NCBI GenBank assembly: GCA_034432095.1
Contig: DAOUCV010000017.1
Location: 1-8,716 of the forward strand
Direction of reading: 5' to 3'
DNA length: 8,716 bases
Source: DAOUCV01 sp034432095
GTDB taxonomy: Bacteria > Chloroflexota > Dehalococcoidia > Dehalococcoidales > UBA2162
Made by a program: the position numbers and the translations under genes. The notes beneath the pieces are model-generated. The model saw only the letters and a list, made by a program, of their open reading frames with translations. It was not told the origin of the DNA and searched no databases. Of this stretch, positions 1-5,649 are shown in pieces (positions within the stretch are counted from its first letter, which is position 1; the number at the start of each line of letters is the position of its first letter).

Positions 1-8
1 TGGTCCAT
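1..8 (-). CDS. Start of a divergent gene, cut off by the window edge
   Basis: On the - strand an A-rich tract leads into AAGGAGG (bases 19 to 13), followed by a 4-base spacer and an ATG at bases 8-6. Only ATG GAC CA remains in the window, so no product can be named. The support is the strong, correctly spaced ribosome binding site and the divergent layout with the gene at 232, with repeats and a promoter between them. A chance purine-rich tract is possible. The bases left of the window would settle it at once. Confidence 0.35.
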
Positions 9-36
9 ACATCCTCCTTTTTTTCAGAAGGATGTA
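8..36 (-). promoter_or_regulatory. Hairpin overlapping the ribosome binding site of the divergent gene
   Basis: Read on the - strand, TACATCCT (36-29) is the exact complement of AGGATGTA (15-8), giving an 8-bp stem with a 13-base A-rich loop. The 3' arm contains the end of the Shine-Dalgarno sequence, the spacer and the A of the start codon. If the transcript begins upstream of base 36, the folded form would hide the initiation site. The complementarity is seen directly; regulatory function is inferred. The stem is AU-rich and of modest stability, which would suit conditional opening. Confidence 0.4.
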
Positions 37-42
37 ATATCC

Positions 43-108
43 CAGTCCAGTTTTGAACCATTAACAGTCTAACTTTCAAGCGTTAACAGTCTAATTTTGA
101 AAAATTAG
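43..108. repeat. Three tandem 22-bp imperfect repeats, probable operator array
   Basis: Three copies begin at 43, 65 and 87, exactly 22 bp apart. The conserved core is CAGTCYARYTTTSAA (43-57, 65-79, 87-101), followed by a less conserved NNRTTAR. Copies 2 and 3 also share TTAACAGTCTAA, which has TTA/TAA half-symmetry. A 22-bp period is about two helical turns, so bound proteins would sit on one face of the DNA. The array lies between the divergent start codon and the + strand -35 box at 129. An operator is the simplest reading. The winged-helix protein encoded at 232 is a candidate ligand, which is an inference only. Confidence 0.6.
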
Positions 109-128
109 TAAGATAAAACTAACATAAC

Positions 129-158
129 TTGACAAAAGTCGGTGCCAAGTCATAAAAT
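129..158 (+). promoter_or_regulatory. Sigma70-type promoter for the 232-3061 operon
   Basis: TTGACA at 129-134 matches the -35 consensus fully. TAAAAT at 153-158 matches five of six -10 bases at an 18-bp spacing; CATAAA at 151-156 is an alternative with 16 bp. Transcription would start near 165, leaving a leader of about 67 nt before the first gene. The 22-bp repeats end 20 bp upstream of the -35 box, a position suited to activation or to control of both divergent promoters. Confidence 0.55.
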
Positions 159-231
159 TCTGCTACCGTTAGCCTATACGAAAATGACCGAAGCACTACA
201 AAAGTATGCCAATGAAGGCGGAGGTGAATAA

Positions 232-738
232 ATGAGGGGTGACCGAAAGCAAATGGCGCTGGAATGGGAAGCATCCGAGTTTAAGAGATTTTTCCCAACA
301 TGCCCAATCTGCGGTTCTGACCTGGGTTACGATGCCACCCGCGAGTCTCTGACTTATTACGTGAGATGTAAGTCATGCTTAGCAGTTTGGAAGCTGATTT
401 TTGAGGGTCCGGTCTGGAAGACGGAACGTAGATACCTCCTCGTCGAACCTGACAAAGACATGCTGGCTCGTTCTCTGGTCGGGAAAAGTGAAAAGTGGTA
501 TAAGGAGGGTTATAAAGTCGAATTCTGGAAATCGCTGGATTTAAGAGGTTTGAAAAAAGCCGAGGCTGCGGCCCCATCTCGTCCAACGCTAACTGACCTG
601 GAAGAGGAGGTGTTGGATTACATCGTTAAACATGGTGGGGAAATCTCCATTCCACAGGCAAGCGAGGAATTGGGGCTGAGCGAGGCTAGGTTGATGGCGA
701 CGGTCAATAAACTGAAGGAAAAAACATATATAGAATAA
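232..738 (+). CDS. Zn-ribbon protein with C-terminal winged-helix domain
   Basis: This 168-residue protein has no signal peptide or membrane segment and should be cytosolic. Residues 24-49 form a zinc ribbon with two Cys pairs, CPIC (24-27) and CKSC (46-49). A basic, aromatic-rich middle (about 54-105) and an Ala/Pro linker (about 110-118) lead to a helix-turn-helix/winged-helix segment (119-168). That segment has the usual pattern of LEEEVLDYIVKHGGEI, then QASEELGLS, then a third helix ending KLKEKTYIE. The protein stops where the wing would begin, so the domain looks short. The start has GGAGGTGA at 220-227, four bases from ATG; the in-frame ATG at 253 lacks such a site. The stop is one base from the next gene's start, so the two are probably one operon. 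Likely a regulator or DNA-binding partner of the membrane protein; the exact role is unknown. Confidence 0.8.
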   Translation: MRGDRKQMALEWEASEFKRFFPTCPICGSDLGYDATRESLTYYVRCKSCLAVWKLIFEGPVWKTERRYLLVEPDKDMLARSLVGKSEKWYKEGYKVEFWKSLDLRGLKKAEAAAPSRPTLTDLEEEVLDYIVKHGGEISIPQASEELGLSEARLMATVNKLKEKTYIE

Positions 739-739
739 C

Positions 740-3061
740 TTGAAAAATCTGAAGACGGTGGAAAAAGATGAATTCTGTTCCAGAAAAAAGCAGACGCCAG
801 AGGAGCCTGAGAAGAGTCTCAAGGTAAGAATCGTCCGTCATCCTCCGAAGGGTCCGGTGGAACCTCTCCCTGTTAAGAAAGAGGTGCCGCAAGCCCAGCC
901 ACCGGCTGGAGAAGCGCCAAAGAAAACCTTCCCGGTCAGGCGCCGTCCGTTTCGGACTACCTTCGTGAAAGAGATACTGCCAATTCTTATTGTTATTGTT
1001 TGCGCAGTAGTAGTGTTTACGCGGTTGCACCCGGGGGAAAGGGGAACCGAGTCAACATCAGTCGTCACAGAAGAGCAAGCCGAGAAAGTAACGGTCGTCT
1101 CTAAAGGGCTAATCCAAGTAGGAACAAGTGTAGAGGTAGTCCAAAGTAACATCGGCCCCTCAGGGGGTATTATTACAGTCGGTGAATCTGGCGGTCTGCT
1201 TAATGGCTTCCAGATAAATGTACCGGCTAACTCCTATGAGGATGTCAGGACTTTCCGCATATCCTATGCCCCAGTCAAGAGCCATGCCTTGGGCGAGAAC
1301 TTCAACCTTATATCGCCATTGATAAGCGTCGAGAATGGAGGCGGTTATTCAAACGAGATAATGCTTGTCAAAATTCCGGTTCAGATTCCCGAGGGACACT
1401 TTGCTATGGCTTTCTTTTATGATAACTATGATAACAAGAGCGGTCAACTGGAAGGAGTGCCCCTAGTAACTGAGGACAAGAACTCCGTAACCATAGCTAC
1501 GAGGCACTTCTCCAATATAATCGTCAGCTCCATTGAAGAATACCGCCTTAAGGGCGTGGCGAAGTCCGGCTTCCTTCCCGGGTTTGATGACTGGCAGTTT
1601 CCCAATTATGGCTCATATCTTGAGCCGAGGGGACACTGCACCGGTCAAAGCCTCACTGCCATGTGGTATTACTATGAGAAATTTTTCAAAGGCAAGAGCG
1701 CTCTCTATGGCCTCTATGACAATAACGGTAATGAAAAGACTCCTAAAGTGTGGCAGGATGATACTCTTGCCTACCGGCTGGCCTCGGTGGTCCAGAACGA
1801 TATAAAGTGGGATAGCCGGCTGTACAAGCAGATGAAAGACGTGTCCGCGAACTGGAGTGCCAAAGAGCAAGTTAATGCATTCGCTTACTCCATACTGGCG
1901 ACCGGTTTGCCTCAACTTGTCGGTCTGTACGACACCCGATATGGCGGGGGTCACGCCATGATAGTCTACCAAGTGCAGAATTGGAATCTTGCCGTTGCCG
2001 ACCCAAACTATCCTGGGGTTAAAGGCCATATGATTAAATTCGATGCGGAACGTGGCAAGTTCGAACCATATAACTCCGGGACAAACACAGGAGACATCAA
2101 AAGTGGAGAGGGCAAAGAATACGACCAGATACTGTATATATCCAGAAGTGCACTCATTGATTCATCTCAGATAGCATCTCGCTGGAAAGAGATGGAGCAA
2201 GCGACCATCGGCAATGATAAATTCCCTGACTATTCGTTATTGGCGACTGAGAAGGATGGTACCACTCGTGAATTCATAGATGGCTATACCACCCAAAGCG
2301 ACAAGTTGACGATTCAGGCGACCGGCAATCTCCTACTCGGGACGAGTATATACCGTGATGGTGCCTGGCTCCGGACTGATGCCACAGGAGAGCCTATCAT
2401 TGATACCAGTAGTGTGGTTATACTTAAGCCGGGTAACAACAAGCTGGGTATCTGGGTTTGCGCGCGAATGGTGAACTCAGACGCATCTGCGTTCTGGACC
2501 TGGGTGGATTTTCAGTGGGTCACAGTTATCTATACTCCGCCTACCTATGGCCCATTGACTGGCGAATGGGAGGGGACTTTTAAAATTGTGACTATATCTA
2601 AGATTGCCGGAGAAGTGTTCGGCAAAGGAGAAATCACTGGCTCAATATCCATAGCCATCCTGCAGGAAGAGTCGGGGGTAAAGACATGGGTCTCAACTTC
2701 TGATGTACAGACGCAAATTACATTTGATAATACCGCATTTGGCGAATACATATTAGTGTTTAGCGGATGGAATGAGTTCGGTGAGATAACAGTTAACCCC
2801 GACGGAAGTTTGAAGTTTACGGGGGTGCCGTATTTGGAACTGTTGACGGCAAATGTTGCCGGGGGTGTTATGAGCGGAAGTTTTGAAAGGACTTCTGTCA
2901 GCCCGCTTCCTGATATTATCGTCCTCAAAAGGTCTGGCGGAAAAACGGAGACCGTCATCGCCCCTGTTGAGACAACCCAAACTGTTACTATCGAAGTGCG
3001 GAAGGTAAGTGATGAACCACCTGCTTCGTTGGTCCTCCCTACACCCAAGCTCATCAACTAG
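740..3061 (+). CDS. Membrane-anchored surface protein with ZU5-like and papain-like cysteine peptidase domains
   Basis: This 773-residue protein is predicted to be type II. A basic, Pro-rich cytosolic tail (1-77, with VRRRPFR just before the membrane) precedes one transmembrane helix (about 78-94), with the rest outside. Residues about 138-264 resemble ZU5-like beta domains (GGIITV start, conserved RHFS at 255-258). Residues about 276-490 look like a C39/papain-type cysteine peptidase: Cys300 in GHCTGQS at the head of a helix, His405 in GGGHAMIV, and Asp421 in ADPNYPG. Two beta-rich regions follow (about 497-600, and 604-732 starting GPLTGEWEG), then a Thr/Val/Pro-rich tail without a sorting signal. 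The start is TTG, one base after the previous stop, with no clear ribosome binding site; a TAG at 731-733 closes the frame upstream, so no earlier start exists. Domain calls are from motif memory; substrate and activity are unknown, and the fold could instead be a non-proteolytic relative. Confidence 0.75.
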   Translation: MKNLKTVEKDEFCSRKKQTPEEPEKSLKVRIVRHPPKGPVEPLPVKKEVPQAQPPAGEAPKKTFPVRRRPFRTTFVKEILPILIVIVCAVVVFTRLHPGERGTESTSVVTEEQAEKVTVVSKGLIQVGTSVEVVQSNIGPSGGIITVGESGGLLNGFQINVPANSYEDVRTFRISYAPVKSHALGENFNLISPLISVENGGGYSNEIMLVKIPVQIPEGHFAMAFFYDNYDNKSGQLEGVPLVTEDKNSVTIATRHFSNIIVSSIEEYRLKGVAKSGFLPGFDDWQFPNYGSYLEPRGHCTGQSLTAMWYYYEKFFKGKSALYGLYDNNGNEKTPKVWQDDTLAYRLASVVQNDIKWDSRLYKQMKDVSANWSAKEQVNAFAYSILATGLPQLVGLYDTRYGGGHAMIVYQVQNWNLAVADPNYPGVKGHMIKFDAERGKFEPYNSGTNTGDIKSGEGKEYDQILYISRSALIDSSQIASRWKEMEQATIGNDKFPDYSLLATEKDGTTREFIDGYTTQSDKLTIQATGNLLLGTSIYRDGAWLRTDATGEPIIDTSSVVILKPGNNKLGIWVCARMVNSDASAFWTWVDFQWVTVIYTPPTYGPLTGEWEGTFKIVTISKIAGEVFGKGEITGSISIAILQEESGVKTWVSTSDVQTQITFDNTAFGEYILVFSGWNEFGEITVNPDGSLKFTGVPYLELLTANVAGGVMSGSFERTSVSPLPDIIVLKRSGGKTETVIAPVETTQTVTIEVRKVSDEPPASLVLPTPKLIN

Positions 3062-3095
3062 GCTCTAAGTTCTTTTATAATTGCGCTCTTAGACC
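3061..3095 (+). terminator. Weak hairpin after the surface-protein gene
   Basis: GGCTCTAAG (3061-3069) can pair with CTTAGACC (3088-3095) with one bulged C, leaving an 18-base loop. No U-tract follows, so it is a poor intrinsic terminator and may instead protect the 3' end. A second copy of CTTAGACC occurs at 3141-3148. Otherwise 3062-3167 holds nothing recognisable except a short GGGG-ATTAA-CCCC inverted repeat (3153-3165) abutting the next -35 box. Confidence 0.2.
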
Positions 3096-3167
3096 AATGA
3101 GGGAACAATCGTCCATTATGTACAGCCGAAGCCAGAATCGCTTAGACCGTTCGGGGATTAACCCCCC

Positions 3168-3196
3168 TTGACAAATTAACAGAACAGGATTAGAAT
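3168..3196 (+). promoter_or_regulatory. Strong sigma70-type promoter for the solute-binding protein
   Basis: TTGACA (3168-3173), a 17-bp spacer and TAGAAT (3191-3196) form a near-consensus promoter: six of six and five of six matches at ideal spacing. Transcription would start near 3203, giving an unusually long leader of about 260 nt before the gene at 3464. Confidence 0.75.
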
Positions 3197-3253
3197 TACT
3201 AGCAAAATGCAGAAGCAGAAAAAGTAAAAACCAAATAAAGCTTGGGGAGAAAG

Positions 3254-3315
3254 GATGCTTCGGACAAAGAGCATCGAGACCGTTAAGTAATATAGCGGCT
3301 CTTGATGCCCTTTTT
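3254..3315 (+). promoter_or_regulatory. Attenuator-like leader with alternative hairpins
   Basis: A long hairpin pairs 3266-3282 with 3296-3313: AAAG/CTTT, one A-C mismatch, GCATC/GATGC, one G-U pair, AGA/TCT, one bulged C, and CCG/CGG. It has a 13-base loop, and its right arm ends in TTTTT (3311-3315), as in an intrinsic terminator. The left arm's AGCATC (3270-3275) can pair instead with GATGCT upstream (3254-3259), which would break the terminator-like stem. The two structures exclude each other, as in attenuators and riboswitches. I do not recognise a known riboswitch or T-box consensus. Pairing is read directly; control of the downstream gene is inferred. Confidence 0.5.
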
Positions 3316-3321
3316 GAGTTT

Positions 3322-3358
3322 GATAGAGGCAGTTTGCTGCCAGAGAGGTGATGCTATC
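3322..3358 (+). other. Second nested hairpin in the same leader
   Basis: GATAG (3322-3326) pairs with CTATC (3354-3358), enclosing a tight GGCAG/CTGCC stem (3328-3332 with 3337-3341) and a TTTG loop. The right arm carries another GATGCT (3350-3355), a further possible partner for AGCATC at 3270-3275. The remaining leader, 3360-3447, is purine-rich and shows no clear structure. Confidence 0.35.
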
Positions 3359-3463
3359 GGACTAAAACAATCGAAGTGAGAAAAGAAGGTAGTGACAAAG
3401 TGAGCATGTGAAGGGAAAATTGAAGCTAAGCGTCACTAAAATTCAGTGGGGAGGTGAAGAACC

Positions 3464-5281
3464 ATGAAGAAGAGAATTGTCTGGATGCTGGTAAGCTTCC
3501 TGATGGTGCTATCCCTGGTGATAGCTTCCTGCGCCCCGAAAGAAGTAGAAGAAAAAAGAGCGGAGGAAAAAGCGACAGTAGTAGTAAAACCAGAAGAAAA
3601 AGCGGTAGAGGAAAAGGTGGAGAAAGAAAAGCCGGGGATACTGCCTCCCGAGGTGTCAAAATATGGGGGGACGCTCTGCCTATACCTGACTGATCCAGCA
3701 GGGGGCTTTGATGAGGCCTTCAATATGGGACATATCGGCGGTATGGTTACGACCCCATATTTCACAAACCAACAGATGTTACAGGGAGACTGGACAAAGG
3801 GTCCAGCCGGCACCGGCGAACAGGACTGGTATAACGGTTTTGTTGGCCGTGTCGAGCTGTTGACGGGCCAACTGGCAGAAAGCTGGGAGTTTCCCGATGA
3901 TGAGACCATCATCTTTCATATCCGCAAAGGGGTTAAATTTCAGAATAAGCCGCCAGTAAACGGCAGGGAGTTCACCGCCCAGGATGCAGTCTACAACATG
4001 AACCGGATCTGGACCTCTAAAGGGAGTTACCAATGTGTTGCTTACCCTCCACAGTACCGTCCAACATCCATAAAGGCGCTTGATAAGTATACGGTTGAAC
4101 TCAAGGTACCCAAAATAATGCATGGGCAGATGTTCCTAGTAAATGGATGCTTTTTGTGGCCTGATTACCCGCCTGAGACGATAACTCAATACGGAGATAT
4201 GAAAGACTGGAGGAATGCCTGCGGGACAGGACCGTGGATGCTGACGGACTATGTTGCTGGTAGCTCGCAGACCTATGTAAGGAACCCTAACTACTGGCAG
4301 AAGGATCCTCTTCACCCAGAGAACCAGTTACCCTATATCGACACCATTAAGGGATTTAATATACCTGACGCATCTACCCGACTGGCGGCACTGCGGACAG
4401 GAAAGCTTGATATATTAGGCGGTCTTACATGGGACGACGCCGAGAGTTTAATGAAGAGTAACCCTGAACTAAAGTATAAGTATTGGATAACGGGGCCAAC
4501 GTGCCCTATAGGCAGGATGGACAAGCCGGAGCTGCCCTTCAAAGATATCAGAGTTCGGCGGGCCATGAACATGGCGATAGACAGAGAAACAATAATAAGG
4601 GATTACTATAGGGGTCACGCTATCAAATTCGCTTTCCCCTTCCCGCCCACCCCCACCTACTCGGCATTTTATACGCCGCTTGAGGAGCAATCGGCGGAAG
4701 TCCAAGAGTTATTTACCTATAACCCGGGGAAGGCAAAGCAACTTCTTAAGGAAGCAGGATATCCCGATGGCTTTCGCACTAGCATTATTTGCACTGCAGC
4801 AGAGGCGGACTTCCTGTCTCTTATCAGGGAATACTTTCTTGCTGTTGGGATTGATATGACGATCAACACGGTGGAATTAGGCACGAAAACCAGTATGGAC
4901 AGAGGCAGGACCTTCCCAGAGATGATCTATAAGGCACTTGTTCAGGACTACCAGTACCCTTGGAGGATGTTGTTTCTCCGGATAGAGAGTGCGGACAATG
5001 TGGCCATGGTTGACGACCCACGTTTCAGGGCACCTTATGAAGAACTGCAGCGGATCATAGGTAAAGATGCTGTTAGAGTTAGTCAAATCCTGAAGGAAGT
5101 TGAGAAGATGAGCCTTGAATTAGCGTGGGCAGTATGGATGCCGGGACCAGAAATATACCTCTTCTGGTGGCCTTGGGTACAGAACTTCTACTCAAACGGC
5201 TGGGGAGGGTATTTTACTCCTAATGATTGGACTTATTATTGCTGGATAGACCAGGCGCTGAAGAAATCAATGGGATATTAA
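3464..5281 (+). CDS. Family 5 ABC-type solute-binding lipoprotein (peptide/oligosaccharide type)
   Basis: This 605-residue protein should capture small peptides or similar solutes outside the membrane and deliver them to an ABC importer. The N-terminus is a lipoprotein signal: MKKR, a hydrophobic core, then IASC with lipidated Cys23. A flexible E/K/V-rich tether (about 26-56) follows, and the binding fold starts near residue 66 with KYGGTL. The stretch LAESWEFPDDETIIF followed by RKGVKF (137 onward) is the characteristic signature of SBP_bac_5, and the length fits the family. Aromatic-rich C-terminal segments (WMPGPEIYLFWWPW) are typical of ligand-pocket regions. The start has GGGGAGGTGA at 3448-3457, six bases from ATG. 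It has its own promoter, a structured leader and a terminator, so it is monocistronic. No permease or ATPase gene is adjacent, so it probably serves a transporter encoded elsewhere. The ligand cannot be deduced. Confidence 0.9.
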   Translation: MKKRIVWMLVSFLMVLSLVIASCAPKEVEEKRAEEKATVVVKPEEKAVEEKVEKEKPGILPPEVSKYGGTLCLYLTDPAGGFDEAFNMGHIGGMVTTPYFTNQQMLQGDWTKGPAGTGEQDWYNGFVGRVELLTGQLAESWEFPDDETIIFHIRKGVKFQNKPPVNGREFTAQDAVYNMNRIWTSKGSYQCVAYPPQYRPTSIKALDKYTVELKVPKIMHGQMFLVNGCFLWPDYPPETITQYGDMKDWRNACGTGPWMLTDYVAGSSQTYVRNPNYWQKDPLHPENQLPYIDTIKGFNIPDASTRLAALRTGKLDILGGLTWDDAESLMKSNPELKYKYWITGPTCPIGRMDKPELPFKDIRVRRAMNMAIDRETIIRDYYRGHAIKFAFPFPPTPTYSAFYTPLEEQSAEVQELFTYNPGKAKQLLKEAGYPDGFRTSIICTAAEADFLSLIREYFLAVGIDMTINTVELGTKTSMDRGRTFPEMIYKALVQDYQYPWRMLFLRIESADNVAMVDDPRFRAPYEELQRIIGKDAVRVSQILKEVEKMSLELAWAVWMPGPEIYLFWWPWVQNFYSNGWGGYFTPNDWTYYCWIDQALKKSMGY

Positions 5282-5310
5282 GCCTGGCATCGTAGAGGCA
5301 GTCGAATACA

Positions 5311-5354
5311 AAAAGGGGGCTAGAGGTTTAAACCTCTAGCCCCCTTTTCCTTTT
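5311..5354 (+). terminator. Perfect palindromic intrinsic terminator
   Basis: AAAAGGGGGCTAGAGGTTT (5311-5329) is followed at once by its exact reverse complement (5330-5348), a perfect 19-bp inverted repeat without spacer. It has a G5/C5 base and a T-rich tail continuing TTTTCCTTTT to 5354. It begins 30 bases after the stop of the solute-binding gene. The A-tract on the left makes it usable in both directions. Confidence 0.9.
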
Positions 5355-5583
5355 GTCATACCATCCCGGAGTGAAGAAATTAATAAAGCGCAATAAGGGA
5401 CCTTTCCTATACTTTCCGTCTTTTCCTGTAACGCGTTAAACAGCCCATCTTAAGGTGCAGCCAGTTGCTGGTCAGACGCTGGTCATAGTCTCCGTAAGTT
5501 GAATATTTCACAGTTATAGCTGGAATCTCACCGGTCTTTTTCAATCTTAATTCGTTTTTTGATAGCATAAAGTAATGGTTGTC
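5355..5583. other. Intergenic region without a gene
   Basis: I see no coding potential here. Small features are a 10-bp palindrome TAACGCGTTA (5429-5438), a tandem GCTGGTCA at 5467-5474 and 5478-5485 (11 bp apart, one helical turn), and GGTGCAGCCAGTTGCTGGT (5454-5472), which reappears with one base missing at 8598-8615. The palindrome or the tandem could be protein-binding sites for the promoter at 5584, but there is no direct support. Confidence 0.4.
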
Positions 5584-5592
5584 TGCTATAAT
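5584..5592 (+). promoter_or_regulatory. Extended -10 promoter for the mosaic surface protein
   Basis: TGCTATAAT at 5584-5592 is a perfect -10 hexamer with the TGn extension, which reduces dependence on a -35 box. The nearest -35-like hexamer, TTGATA (5559-5564), is 22 bp away, too far to pair with it. Transcription would start near 5599. This supports the coding start at 5650 over the in-frame ATG at 5575, which lies upstream of this start site. Confidence 0.55.
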
Positions 5593-5649
5593 GATGGTTT
5601 TAGATGGGAGGTCTTGGAAAGAAGAAGGGTGCCTTTCTGGGAGGTGTTT

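Noticed and set aside
43..108. Tandem repeats as a CRISPR array or plasmid iterons
   Set aside because: The units abut with no distinct spacers and number only three, and no cas or replication gene is present. An operator array in a promoter region fits better.
719..725. A-run (six A then C) as a programmed frameshift site between the first two genes
   Set aside because: The run is in the wrong phase for a -1 slippery heptamer. A -1 shift meets a stop at 741-743 and a +1 shift meets TAG at 731-733, so neither joins the frames.
2545..3057. A 170-codon - strand open frame opposite the end of the surface peptidase gene
   Set aside because: It is a shadow of a well-supported + strand gene, with no initiation signals and no recognisable protein features.
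5559..5564. TTGATA as the -35 box for the promoter at 5584
   Set aside because: The spacer to TATAAT would be 22 bp, well outside the workable range. The extended -10 motif is a better explanation.
5575..5649. 25-residue N-terminal extension of the mosaic protein starting at 5575
   Set aside because: The extension has no ribosome site, would precede the predicted transcript start and would place a charged segment before the signal peptide. The start at 5650 has a strong, well-spaced site.
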